This document shows positions 32,548-41,671 of a DNA stretch of 64,000 nucleotides, piece by piece. A program made the position numbers and the translations under genes. Within the stretch, counting starts at the first letter, position 1. Every line of letters begins with the position of its first letter. The stretch spans positions 744,001-808,000 of the forward strand of contig JAUYVH010000001.1 of assembly GCA_030715135.1 (NCBI GenBank), written 5' to 3'. The DNA is from Keguizhuia sedimenti (lineage in GTDB: Bacteria > Pseudomonadota > Gammaproteobacteria > Burkholderiales > Burkholderiaceae_D). The notes beneath the pieces are model-generated. The model was not told the origin of the DNA. It was given only the letters and a program-made list of their open reading frames with translations, and made no database searches.

Positions 32548-32994
32548 GGCTGCCTCTCCTATTCATAGTTATATGCTGCAATACTTCTATGATTGTCGAA
32601 TAAGCCATTAGTTCTAATGCCGGAAAAGCTGGGTTCTCCTAAAGAAGCACCTTCACTTTCTTTCCAGCCATCAGCCAACAGTCCTGGATTACTTCTAGTA
32701 TCCCTACTTCCTTCCGGCGAGCGCACGACTGGCCATGTATGAAAAATCCTGCATGACACACAGCAAAAGAATAATCCTGATTGGAATTCGTGTGCCGAAT
32801 ATCAATCTAAATGTTATCTGGATGCGTCCATTGCCGTCGCCTTGACACCCCTGCCGATGACCTTTTCGACGATTGTCAGGGCGTTCCCATAAAGATCCAG
32901 AAATTACTAAGGAACATTTATATAGTTGCAACTGTCGATCTTTAACCCGGCAAAGGCGCCGGCCAAACGCGCACTATCAAAGAGGAGAGTCATT
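32548..32994. other. divergent intergenic region of two stress-type genes
   Basis: 447 bases between the divergent starts. No gene is apparent. It presumably carries both promoters; no clear sigma-70 or alternative sigma signature could be assigned by eye. Confidence 0.4.
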
Positions 32995-34119
32995 ATGGAA
33001 AGCACAGTTATTGGCGTCTACGATAATTACGACCAGGCGCAGAACGCATTGAATGAACTGGTGAGAGCCGGATTCGGCCGCAACGACATTCAATTGACCC
33101 CGGGAGACCAAACCTCCGAGGCAAGGCAATCGGCCTTGCGCGCCGCGCCGCAGGATGGCGAACGCACCAGAACTAATGAAGATACCGGCGAATCCACCAT
33201 TGGCCAGTTTTTCGGCAAGATCTTCGGCACCTATGCCAATACCAATGACAAGGCCAACCACGGTGACGTCATGTCCGACGCCGAACTGTTTTCCGAATCG
33301 ATCCGGCGCGGAAGCTATCTGCTGGCCGTCGATGCGCGCAATGACGAACAGCACGACGAAATCGTCAATATCATGGATCGCTTCGGCCCGATCGATATCG
33401 ATGAACGCGGTGCGAATTGGCGCATGCAGGGATGGTCGAAGTACGACAGCAATGCCCCCGTCCTGAGCCAGGAAGAAATCGAGCGCGAGCGCTCGTCCTA
33501 TCCGAGCCGGTCCGCTTCGACCACGGCGCGAAGCGACATGCAGCAAGACAGCGCATCCCTGCAGGCACAAGGAACCCAAGGCACACTGGCAGGCACGAGC
33601 GCAACCCAAGGTGCGGGGGCGCAGTCATTCGGCGACACTGCAGGCTTGAGCAATGAGCGCAGAAACGTGCGCATCTATCCGCGTGCCGGCGATACTTCCT
33701 CGCTAAGCAATGCCGGAATCGGTTCGGCCGGTGCGGCTGCCTCCGGCATGGGATCGACGACGTCTGGTATGGGATCGACAACGTCCGGTATGGGATCGAC
33801 GGCATCCGGCATGGATACTTCTACGACAGGCACGTCAATGGCCGGTGCTGGCGGATATGATGAAGACAGCGACTATCGTTCCCACTGGCAATCCAACTAT
33901 GGCCATTTAGGCGGCCGGTACGAAGACCACGCTCCCGCATACCAGTATGGTTCCCGTCTTGCCAGCGACCAGCGCTATAGCAATTACCATCAATGGAATG
34001 ACGTCGAAGCCAACGCCCGGACTGACTGGGAGTCGCAAAATTCCGCCCATCCCTGGGAAAAGGCTAAGGATGCCGTGCGCTATAGCTGGGAAAAGGTGAC
34101 CAATAGGGGGCGTCAGTAA
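32995..34119 (+). CDS. YflT-like stress protein with disordered repeat region, 374 aa
   Basis: Start ATG 32995 follows AGAGGAGAG. Residues 1-150 hold a general-stress (YflT-like) domain (VIGVYDNYDQAQNALNELVRAGF) and a flanking charged region. Residues 170-290 are Ser/Thr/Gly/Gln-rich and include three tandem GMGSTTS-type repeats. The C-terminal ~90 residues are aromatic and charged (DYRSHWQSNYGHLGGRYEDH; WEKAKDAVRYSWEKV), like the tails of some stress-inducible proteins. No signal peptide is seen. It likely binds or protects something under stress; that is inference. Confidence 0.85.
   Translation: MESTVIGVYDNYDQAQNALNELVRAGFGRNDIQLTPGDQTSEARQSALRAAPQDGERTRTNEDTGESTIGQFFGKIFGTYANTNDKANHGDVMSDAELFSESIRRGSYLLAVDARNDEQHDEIVNIMDRFGPIDIDERGANWRMQGWSKYDSNAPVLSQEEIERERSSYPSRSASTTARSDMQQDSASLQAQGTQGTLAGTSATQGAGAQSFGDTAGLSNERRNVRIYPRAGDTSSLSNAGIGSAGAAASGMGSTTSGMGSTTSGMGSTASGMDTSTTGTSMAGAGGYDEDSDYRSHWQSNYGHLGGRYEDHAPAYQYGSRLASDQRYSNYHQWNDVEANARTDWESQNSAHPWEKAKDAVRYSWEKVTNRGRQ
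33742..33815 (+). repeat. 21-bp tandem repeats inside the stress-protein gene
   Basis: Three full units of about TCYGGYATGGGATCGACRRCR plus a partial fourth (units start 33742, 33763, 33784 and 33805), encoding GMGSTTS-like heptapeptides. Copy number could vary by slippage. Confidence 0.85.
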
Positions 34120-34193
34120 GTTTGGCGAATCGCCCCGCTGGGCGATTCATGTCCATATTGATTCACTTAAAGTTTCTCTGCCGAGCGATGTAA

Positions 34194-34221
34194 AAAGTGC
34201 CACTTCAAAAAGTGGCACTTT
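34194..34221 (-). terminator. terminator between convergent stress gene and SDR gene
   Basis: An 11-bp stem (AAAGTGCCACT / AGTGGCACTTT) with a six-base loop, followed on the minus strand by five T. It lies 14 bases after the stop of the oxidoreductase and can also slow plus-strand transcripts. Confidence 0.85.
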
Positions 34222-34234
34222 GTCTTTCAGCAAC

Positions 34235-35260
34235 TTAAAGCAAATTCCGCGGCGCGCGTTGTCGCGACTGCCATACTGCAGCCAGTGCCAAGCCGGCGCC
34301 CGCCAACGCCAGCCCGGTTGTCTTCGGATGTGTGGTTGCCCTGGTGTACAGGCTGGATTCGCAAACATGGCCAGGATAACCAAGGCGCTCCTGCAAGCCC
34401 ACGCCAGGCCAGTATAAGGCATCTTGCGCACTGCTGTTTGCCGGCTTGTCTGTGCGTTGCTGCCTGGATGCGAAACGCTTCATGTAACGATCCATCAGCT
34501 GCGGGAAATAATGTGCCCCGGACGAGAAGAGCTTGGATGCGGAACCGACGAAGATATCCCGCTTAGGATGTTCGGCTGCAAACAGGATTGCTTCGGCGAC
34601 GACTTCCGGCGCATAAATCGGCGCGGGCAGTTTCGGCTCGACTTCCATATAGTTTTTCGCATTTGCAAGAAACATGGTATCTACGGCCGCCGGCTTGATC
34701 AGCGTAACCGATACCGGCGCGCCGGCTTCTTCCAGTTCCATGCGCAATGAATCCGTGAATCCCTTGACGGCGTGCTTGGATGCGGCATAGATCCCTTGCA
34801 GCGTGATACCGCAATCGGAGAGTTCGCTTCCCAGGTTGATCAGCGCGCCGCCACGCCATTTGAAATGCTCGGCCGCAACAAGAGAACCGTGCACTACCCC
34901 CCAGAAATTGATGTCAAAAATACGCCGCTGATCCTCGAGTGAAATTTCACTGAGCTTGCCGAAAATGGAGACTCCTGCGTTGTTGATCCAGGTATCGAAT
35001 CCACCGAATTGGGCAATCGCAGTACTGGCAATCGTGCGCACATCTTCTTCCTTGGAAACATCCGCCACGACATGGACGGCTGATGTTCCGTATCCATTCA
35101 ATTCATCCGCCAATTTCTGCAGTGCGTCGCCATTGCGCGCTGCCAGGACGAGCTTGGCACCGCGCCGTGCCGCCAACCGTGCGGTCGTCAAGCCAATACC
35201 GCTCGAGGCGCCCGTAATCACGATGACCTGATCTTCCAGTTTCTTCAGCCGAATATCCAT
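34235..35260 (-). CDS. short-chain dehydrogenase/reductase with C-terminal membrane segment
   Basis: 341 residues. The classical SDR motifs are TGASSGIG (residues 16-23), NNAG, and the catalytic YAASK with an upstream Ser (NLGSELSD). Residues 250-341 extend beyond the usual 250 and include a hydrophobic stretch near 315-330 (TTGLALAGAGLALAAV), like proteins of the DltE/short-chain subgroup tied to membranes. Cofactor and substrate are not known. The Arg after the first beta strand (LAARNGD) hints at NADP(H). Confidence 0.9.
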   Translation of the reverse strand: MDIRLKKLEDQVIVITGASSGIGLTTARLAARRGAKLVLAARNGDALQKLADELNGYGTSAVHVVADVSKEEDVRTIASTAIAQFGGFDTWINNAGVSIFGKLSEISLEDQRRIFDINFWGVVHGSLVAAEHFKWRGGALINLGSELSDCGITLQGIYAASKHAVKGFTDSLRMELEEAGAPVSVTLIKPAAVDTMFLANAKNYMEVEPKLPAPIYAPEVVAEAILFAAEHPKRDIFVGSASKLFSSGAHYFPQLMDRYMKRFASRQQRTDKPANSSAQDALYWPGVGLQERLGYPGHVCESSLYTRATTHPKTTGLALAGAGLALAAVWQSRQRAPRNLL

Positions 35261-35331
35261 AGAGCTTCCTCATTGTGATGAGTGAAAAGAGAGTCATTCC
35301 AAGCGCTTAGGAGCGGATTTGTGGCAAGAGT

Positions 35332-35808
35332 TCACACGGCAGGGGAGTCAAGCAAGCCTTCGGCGGCAAGCTGGCGGATAATGCGTATGGTGTCGATATC
35401 GGATTCTTGATATGCAGAACGGCGGAATTCATTGTAGAAAGCCGCTTCTTCATTCTCTTCGTCGGCACTTTCGTATTCGAAGCGGACGAACATCTGGCCC
35501 GGACCCGGCTCTTCGATCGTCATGCTCAGGCTCGAGGCAGGAATATCCTTTTGTTCGGGAATCAGGTAACGGATCTGCAGCAAGGGCAGGAAAGTAACGC
35601 GGTCCTGGATTACGACATCGCCGTAACGCAACTCGCGGCGAAGCGAGGCAGGTGAACGCTCCGAGATTGTGCAGGCATCCAGCCAGGGAACGAAAGACTT
35701 CGGATCTTCAGCGCGCTTGACCAGGCCGCGCCAGACTTGCTCGCGGGTCAAGGTATCGATCAGCGGATTCAGCGGATCATTGATTTCCACCAGATGGGCA
35801 AATTTCAT
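35332..35808 (-). CDS. DUF1857/SRPBCC-like protein
   Basis: 158 residues (MKFAHLVEINDPLNPLIDTLTREQVWRGLV...). The N-terminal part EINDP-x-LTREQVWRGLVKRAEDP is typical of DUF1857, a START/SRPBCC-fold family of unknown role that also occurs in fungal gene clusters. Predicted fold is a hydrophobic-pocket protein; no ligand can be named. It lies just upstream of the SDR gene on the same strand, with 71 bases between, and may be co-expressed. Confidence 0.85.
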   Translation of the reverse strand: MKFAHLVEINDPLNPLIDTLTREQVWRGLVKRAEDPKSFVPWLDACTISERSPASLRRELRYGDVVIQDRVTFLPLLQIRYLIPEQKDIPASSLSMTIEEPGPGQMFVRFEYESADEENEEAAFYNEFRRSAYQESDIDTIRIIRQLAAEGLLDSPAV

Positions 35809-35989
35809 ATAGAAGTAAATAAAACCAAGAAAATATTTTATGAATTTTTACGTGACGGCGGCGTCTTTTCTCATGGCATCAAGCACAATAATTAATGACA
35901 CATCTTAGTCTAGCGCGGCATGGATGTTTGCGCGCAAAAGAAATTCAGCATGGACCGACATGCGGAAGCAGTCCGCAGGCTTGATTGAT

Positions 35990-36580
35990 ATGGCATCACA
36001 TTCAGAATTACATCTCACCATTAATGAAATCAGGGAATGCCGGCATTGTGCCGCGCAATTGCCGCATGTGCCGCGCCCGGTATTTTCCGTCTCCGCACAT
36101 GCGCGCATACTGATTGTCGGGCAGGCGCCCGGATTGAAAGTCCAGCAAAGCGGCATTCCATGGAATGATTTGTCCGGACAATTATTGCGCACTTGGCTGC
36201 AATTGACCCCTGAACAATTCTATGACGATGCGCGGATTGCAATTGTTCCCATGGGATTTTGTTATCCAGGCAAAGGCACAAGCGGGGACTTACCGCCCAG
36301 GCAGGAATGCGCGCCCCTATGGCATGAGCGCTTGCTGAAAAACATGCCCGACGTCCGCATTACCTTGCTGATCGGACAATATGCTCAACGCTATTATCTG
36401 CAGCAGCGAATGAAAACCAGCCTGACCGAGACCGTTGCACATTTTGCCGAATATCTGCCGCAATATTTTCCTTTGCCCCATCCGAGCCCGCGCAACCGCT
36501 TCTGGTTCGCACGTCATCCATGGTTCGAAAAAGAAGTCTTGCCTGTGCTGCGCCAGCAGATCAAGACGGCGCTGGAATAA
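35990..36580 (+). CDS. uracil-DNA glycosylase family protein
   Basis: About 196 residues from ATG 35990 (MASHSELHLTINEIRECRHC); a start at 35924 is possible. The UDG-superfamily motifs are ILIVGQAPGLKVQQSGIPWND (motif A) and LPHPSPRNRFWF (C-terminal motif). The CRHCAAQLP pair hints at a partial Fe-S or zinc site, as in family 4/5-like enzymes, although not all four cysteines are evident. It may remove uracil from DNA; activity is not proven. Confidence 0.82.
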   Translation: MASHSELHLTINEIRECRHCAAQLPHVPRPVFSVSAHARILIVGQAPGLKVQQSGIPWNDLSGQLLRTWLQLTPEQFYDDARIAIVPMGFCYPGKGTSGDLPPRQECAPLWHERLLKNMPDVRITLLIGQYAQRYYLQQRMKTSLTETVAHFAEYLPQYFPLPHPSPRNRFWFARHPWFEKEVLPVLRQQIKTALE

Positions 36581-36830
36581 AACGATTTGTTCTTGTCAAG
36601 ATTCTCAGCAGTACTTCGCCGGATTCCCAAGCAGACAAAACAACAATGCCACAGCGTTGAAAAATGTATCTGCGTTGCAAGGCCAAGTTGATAAAATGGC
36701 CGCTTTCAGATGAAAGCGTACAGGGCGGAAATGGATTTCATTATTGACAAGCCCTTGCGCGTGCACATGCAATGCCACGTGCCTATTTTACGAGGCTCTC
36801 CTTGTTTTTTGCGCCATTGAAAGTCAACGT

Positions 36831-38873
36831 ATGAGTACCCCGTCCTTCGGTCTGAATGCTCCGCAGCGTGAGGCGGTCAAGTACATGGATGGTCCGTGCC
36901 TGGTACTGGCGGGCGCCGGTTCCGGCAAAACGCGTGTCATCACGCAAAAGATCGCGAATCTGATTGAAGAGTATGGCTATGAGTCCAAGCATATTGCGGC
37001 CCTGACCTTCACCAACAAGGCAGCGGCGGAAATGCAGGAACGCATTGCCAAGCTGCTCAAAGATCCAAAGCAGGCCAAGCATTTGACGGTGTCCACATTC
37101 CATTCGCTCGGTGTGCAAATCCTGCGTCGCGAAGCGAAGGAACTTGGTTTGAAAGACCGCTTTTCCATCATGGATAGCGATGACTGTTTTTCGCTTGTGC
37201 AGGATCTGGCGGTCACAACCGACAAGCAAGTGATACGCCGCATCCAGACCGCGATGTCCTTATGGAAAAACGGTTTGGTCGATCCTGATACAGCGCTGAA
37301 AAACGCCGCTGACGAAGATGAGGCGCAGGCCGCGCGCATCTACCGTAACTATGTCGCCACGCTCGCAGCCTACCAGGCGGTCGATTTCGACGACTTGATC
37401 CGCCTGCCGGTGGAATTATTCCGTCAAAAGGAAGAAGTACGCGATAAGTGGCAGCGGAAATTGCGTTACCTGCTGGTCGACGAATATCAGGATACCAACA
37501 CCTGCCAGTACGAACTGGTCAAGCTTCTGGTGACCGGCTTGGGCAAGAAGCCGATGTTTACCGCTGTCGGCGACGACGACCAAGCAATTTACGCATGGCG
37601 CGGTGCAACCATTGAAAACCTGAAACAGCTGCAAGTCGATTTTCCTGATTTGAAAGTCATCAAGCTGGAACAGAATTACCGCTCCACCACGCGCATCCTG
37701 CAGGCGGCCAATGCGGTGATCTCGAACAATCCGAAGCTGTTTGAAAAGCAACTCTGGTCAGAGCATGGATTGGGTGATCCGATCAAGGTCATGGCCATGC
37801 AGGACGACGATCAGGAAGCGGAGCAGGTAGCCATCATGCTGTCAGCGCACCGCTTCGAGCGGCGCGCCAAATTTTCCGATTACGCGATCCTGTACCGAGG
37901 CAATCATCAGGCGCGCGTGATCGAGCAAGCGCTGCGCAAGGAGCGCATTCCCTACACGATCTCCGGCGGACAAAGCTTTTTCGACCGTGCGGAAATCAAG
38001 GACATCATCAGTTATCTGCGCCTGATCGCTAACCAGGACGACGATCCGGCTTTCATCCGCGCGGTGACTACGCCCAAGCGCGGAGTCGGCCAGGCCACGC
38101 TGGAAGCACTGGGCGCGTTTGCGGGGCAATGGCAATGTTCGCTGTTCGAAGCAGTGTTCAAGGGCGGCATCGAAGCCAAGCTGAATGAGCGGCAGTTGAA
38201 TCCATTGCGCGACTTCTGCAATTTTATCAATGGGCTCGAAGCCCATGCGCACCGCGAAGGGCATGCCGCCTCGCTGCTGGATGACATGATGAAGGAAATC
38301 AACTACGAAGCCTATCTGTACGACGCCTTCGACGACCGGCAGGCGCAAAGCAAGTGGCAAAACGTGATCGACTTCACAACCTGGCTCAAGGAAAAGGGAA
38401 GCGGCGGCAAAGAAGGGACTGATGCAGAAAAGAGCTTGCTCGATCTGACGCAGATGGTCGCGTTAATGACCATGCTGGAAGGGCGCGATGAAGAGCCGGA
38501 TGCGGTGCGCATGTCCACGCTGCACGCCTCCAAGGGGCTGGAATATCCGCACGTATTTTTGGTTGGCGTGGAAGAGGGTATCCTGCCGCATAAAGGCGAT
38601 CCGGATGCGCCGATCGCCACGCTCGGCGCACGCATCGAAGAAGAGCGGCGCTTGATGTATGTGGGAATTACGCGTGCGCAGCGCAGCTTGCATATTACCT
38701 GGTGCAAGAAGAGGAAACGTGCGCGCGAAAGCGTGAATTGCGATGTATCGCGCTTCATCAAGGAAATGAAGCTGGATGAAGGCGATGCCGTGCCGAAAGA
38801 AGAGGAAGTCCTGACGCCGCAAAACAGGCTTGCAAACTTGAAAGCCCTGTTGCAAAAGACCAAGGCAGCTTGA
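36831..38873 (+). CDS. rep: ATP-dependent DNA helicase Rep
   Basis: 680 residues (E. coli Rep 673). Superfamily-1A motifs in order: GAGSGKTRVIT, ALTFTNKAAAEMQERI, STFHSLGVQILRR, LVDEYQDTN, GDDDQAIYAWRGA, EQNYRSTTRIL, STLHASKGLEYPHVFLVGVEEG and YVGITRAQRSL. It works 3'-5' at replication forks. ATG 36831 starts MSTPSFGLNAPQREAV; the longer frame to 36744 lacks conservation. Confidence 0.96.
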   Translation: MSTPSFGLNAPQREAVKYMDGPCLVLAGAGSGKTRVITQKIANLIEEYGYESKHIAALTFTNKAAAEMQERIAKLLKDPKQAKHLTVSTFHSLGVQILRREAKELGLKDRFSIMDSDDCFSLVQDLAVTTDKQVIRRIQTAMSLWKNGLVDPDTALKNAADEDEAQAARIYRNYVATLAAYQAVDFDDLIRLPVELFRQKEEVRDKWQRKLRYLLVDEYQDTNTCQYELVKLLVTGLGKKPMFTAVGDDDQAIYAWRGATIENLKQLQVDFPDLKVIKLEQNYRSTTRILQAANAVISNNPKLFEKQLWSEHGLGDPIKVMAMQDDDQEAEQVAIMLSAHRFERRAKFSDYAILYRGNHQARVIEQALRKERIPYTISGGQSFFDRAEIKDIISYLRLIANQDDDPAFIRAVTTPKRGVGQATLEALGAFAGQWQCSLFEAVFKGGIEAKLNERQLNPLRDFCNFINGLEAHAHREGHAASLLDDMMKEINYEAYLYDAFDDRQAQSKWQNVIDFTTWLKEKGSGGKEGTDAEKSLLDLTQMVALMTMLEGRDEEPDAVRMSTLHASKGLEYPHVFLVGVEEGILPHKGDPDAPIATLGARIEEERRLMYVGITRAQRSLHITWCKKRKRARESVNCDVSRFIKEMKLDEGDAVPKEEEVLTPQNRLANLKALLQKTKAA

Positions 38874-39055
38874 TTGACCGCATTAAGCTTGCCAGCAGGA
38901 GAGTTGAATGGCCTAACCAATATTACATATTGGGCATAAATTTTCTTCTCCTGCAAAGAAATTATTCGCTAAACCGGCATGATTGTTATAAGGTGAATTG
39001 ATTATTCCTGGCGGTGTCCAAACTTGATACCGGATATTTTTTATACGGAGGGAAT

Positions 39056-39196
39056 ATGCAATCCCAATCGCATAGAACAGTGGCGCGTATCGAGGCCGCA
39101 TCCAGTACGCAACATCATCGACCTTGGAAAAAGCTGTTGGCATTTTTTGCGCTCATTACAATCCCGGCTATTTGCACGGCATTGTATAACCTGTGA
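39056..39196 (+). CDS. small membrane protein, 46 aa
   Basis: A very strong ribosome site, GGAGGG, lies three to five bases before ATG 39056. The peptide (MQSQSHRTVARIEAASS...) has a basic N-terminal half and one membrane helix near residues 26-43 (LLAFFALITIPAICTALY). I do not recognise a family. Size, spacing and hydrophobic profile make it a credible real gene. Confidence 0.6.
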   Translation: MQSQSHRTVARIEAASSTQHHRPWKKLLAFFALITIPAICTALYNL

Positions 39197-39269
39197 GGAA
39201 TGCCGATGATTTGCTTTGCAGGTTTAACACGCAGCCGGCGCATCATGCCGGATAAAAGAAAGGATAGTC

Positions 39270-39479
39270 ATGGTCAATGAAGAACGCATAATGGATATTG
39301 AAGTGCGGCTTGCACGGCAGGAAGACTTGATCGATACGCTGAATCAGACTGTATTTCGCCAGCAAAAAAAGATCGATGAGCTCGAGGCCTTGTGTACTGC
39401 CCTGGCGCGGCGGATCAAGGAAGTCGCCGACAATCTTTCGGAGGAAGCGCCCTTGGATGAAAGACCTCCTCATTATTAA
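39270..39479 (+). CDS. slyX: SlyX family protein
   Basis: 69 residues, a single coiled coil (DIEVRLARQEDLIDTLNQTVFRQQKKIDELEALCTALARRI region) of the usual SlyX pattern and length. SlyX is conserved near slyD in enterics; its role is unknown. GAAAGGAT precedes the ATG. It lies 35 bases before the DUF2288 gene and is likely co-transcribed. Confidence 0.88.
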   Translation: MVNEERIMDIEVRLARQEDLIDTLNQTVFRQQKKIDELEALCTALARRIKEVADNLSEEAPLDERPPHY

Positions 39480-39514
39480 ATCTACGCGCAAATAGACAAT
39501 TGAACAGAGATACA

Positions 39515-39829
39515 ATGCTTGATTCAGACAAAGAGCAGAAACTGCTCCATCATAAATTGAACATGGAAACGGCGCCGATGCCGTGGAAGGAATTGCTGAA
39601 GCATTTCGCGGCCGGCATTGTAATCGTGGTGGATAACGACCTGGACCTGATTCAGGTCGCTGCCAGCGTCGCGAACGACGACAAGGCTGCAGTAAAGAAA
39701 TGGATGCTGGCCAACCAGCTTATGAAAGTATCGGATGAGCAGGCACAAGTCTGGCTTGAGCAAGATGTTTTGCTTTGGACGGTAGTGGTCAAACCCTTCA
39801 TCCTTGTACAGGAAAAAAAGTCGCTTTAA
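39515..39829 (+). CDS. DUF2288 family protein
   Basis: 104 residues from ATG 39515 (MLDSDKEQKLLHHKLNMETA). The conserved pattern MPWKELLKHFAAGIVIVVDNDLDLIQVA and a Trp/Glu-rich C-terminal helix (VWLEQDVLLWTVVVKPFIL) fit DUF2288. The family is small and uncharacterised, common in gammaproteobacteria, betaproteobacteria and cyanobacteria. Confidence 0.85.
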   Translation: MLDSDKEQKLLHHKLNMETAPMPWKELLKHFAAGIVIVVDNDLDLIQVAASVANDDKAAVKKWMLANQLMKVSDEQAQVWLEQDVLLWTVVVKPFILVQEKKSL

Positions 39830-40016
39830 GCAAGCACGGACCAGTTTTTGTAAATTCCCTGACAGTGCCCGTCATGGTGGGGCTGTTGTGTTGCCGGCGG
39901 CCTTTCGTGCGGCACCATTGGCCATTGTGCGGAGATGCCAGGAAGCACGTCTCATGTGCCATGTGCTTTTCGCTTAAAATGACCCACAATGTTTAGCTCA
40001 GCATGAAAGGAAAACC

Positions 40017-40322
40017 ATGAAGTGTCCAATCTGCAAGGAACCGGATCTGGTGATGGCGGATCGACAGAATATCGAGATCGATTACTGTCCACAGTGCCGT
40101 GGCGTCTGGCTGGATCGGGGCGAACTCGACAAAATCATCGAGCGTGCCGCATCCGTTTCCGCCGCAGCGCCTGAAGCAGCGCCTGCACGTCCTGCTTCGC
40201 CGAATCCATCCTATTCCGACCATTCATTTGGCCATCGGCATGACAAGGACGACCGTTATCGCCAAGGCTATCCGCACAAAAAGCGTAAGGGCTTCTTGGG
40301 GGAGTTGTTCGATTTTGACTGA
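40017..40322 (+). CDS. TFIIB-type zinc-ribbon protein
   Basis: 101 residues. The N-terminal zinc ribbon has CPIC and CPQC knuckles (residues 3-6 and 24-27) followed by the signature RGVWLDRGELDKIIERA. The second half is disordered and basic with His/Arg/Lys-rich stretches (HRHDKDDRYRQGYPHKKRKG), ending in a short acidic tail. Function unknown. The disordered tail may contact nucleic acid. Confidence 0.88.
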   Translation: MKCPICKEPDLVMADRQNIEIDYCPQCRGVWLDRGELDKIIERAASVSAAAPEAAPARPASPNPSYSDHSFGHRHDKDDRYRQGYPHKKRKGFLGELFDFD

Positions 40323-40443
40323 CAGGCCGGCTTGCCCACACTGTGATCAGGCAGTCATGGTGAAGGCGAGTCATGCACGATTTGTCGCAAACGAATTCAC
40401 CACCACTATATTGCGCCCGGTAAAATAGGCATTGCCTGTATTC

Positions 40444-41565
40444 ATGCAAATGCCGTGTTTTGCCGTGTCGATTTCATCCGCTTTAGCCTCCCGTAAGATC
40501 ATCCATTGTGATTGCGACTGCTTTTATGCTGCAGTCGAAATGCGCGATAACACGGCCCTGGCCAGCCTGCCGATCGCAGTAGGAGGGCGGGCCGATCAGC
40601 GCGGTGTAATCGCGACCTGTAATTACGAAGCCCGCCGCTTTGGCGTGCGCTCGGCGATGGCGACCGCACAGGCGCTGCAGCGTTGTCCCGATCTCATCGT
40701 TTTACCGCCGGCGATGGAGAAATACCGTATCGCTTCCAGGCAGATCCTGGCGATTTATCGCGACTACACCGAACTGGTGGAGCCACTGTCGCTTGATGAA
40801 GCGTATCTGGATGTCAGTGGAGCATCGCATTGCCAGGGCAGCGCAACCCTGATGGCGCAGGAAATCCGCCATCGTATTCATGATACCGTCGGCATCACCG
40901 CCTCTGCCGGCATCGCGCCGAATAAGTTTCTTGCCAAGATTGCCAGTGACTGGAACAAGCCCAACGGTCAATATGTAATACGCCCTAAAGAGGTCGATGC
41001 CTTTGTTGCTGCATTGCCAGTCGATAAGCTCTTCGGCGTCGGCACGGTAACCGCGAAAAAGCTTCATAAGCTGGGCGCGAAAACCTACGCCGATCTGCGC
41101 GCCTGGTCAATGCTGGAGCTGCAGCATCACTTTGGAAAGTTCGGTGAGCGCCTGTATGAATTATGCCGGGGCATCGATACCAGGGAGGTTTCACCGGAGC
41201 GCGAGCGCAAGTCCGTCAGCGTCGAGGAAACCTATGCAGTGGATTTGCCGGATGTGCTTGCATGCCGCGAACAGTTGCCGGAGTTGATGCAGCAACTGCA
41301 GCGACGAATCGAGCGCGCCAAGGTGGCAAATGCAATCCGCAAGCTTTTCGTCAAAATCCGCTTCGCCGATTTTCAGAAAACGACCGCGGAATGCCTGTCA
41401 AAGACGCTCGACCGGGACTTGCTGGAAACGCTGCTGGACAAAGCCTATGCACGCGGCAATCGTCCGGTGCGTTTGCTGGGAGTAGGGGTGCGCGTGGATG
41501 AACTCGCGGAAGAACGCAACCAGCTGGGTTTGTTCCATCCCGATTTTATGAGTGATGTTGCCTAA
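40444..41565 (+). CDS. dinB: DNA polymerase IV (Y family)
   Basis: About 373 residues from ATG 40444. Catalytic signatures are IIHCDCDCFYAAVEMRDN and the second acidic motif SLDEAYLDVSG. The helix-hairpin-helix VAALPVDKLFGVGTVTAKKL and a little-finger domain follow. It bypasses damaged bases with low fidelity. The beta-clamp peptide is probably the C-terminal NQLGLFHPDF. An ATG six bases later is also possible. No LexA box was recognised upstream. Confidence 0.95.
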   Translation: MQMPCFAVSISSALASRKIIHCDCDCFYAAVEMRDNTALASLPIAVGGRADQRGVIATCNYEARRFGVRSAMATAQALQRCPDLIVLPPAMEKYRIASRQILAIYRDYTELVEPLSLDEAYLDVSGASHCQGSATLMAQEIRHRIHDTVGITASAGIAPNKFLAKIASDWNKPNGQYVIRPKEVDAFVAALPVDKLFGVGTVTAKKLHKLGAKTYADLRAWSMLELQHHFGKFGERLYELCRGIDTREVSPERERKSVSVEETYAVDLPDVLACREQLPELMQQLQRRIERAKVANAIRKLFVKIRFADFQKTTAECLSKTLDRDLLETLLDKAYARGNRPVRLLGVGVRVDELAEERNQLGLFHPDFMSDVA

Positions 41566-41671
41566 ATTTCCATGCAAGGATTCTTACATTTCTTTTTCTG
41601 AAAATGTTGTGAATCCGATGCAGAAAAGCCATTAGCCTGCCTGTAGAATGGCCGATTTGCACAGCTTACTT

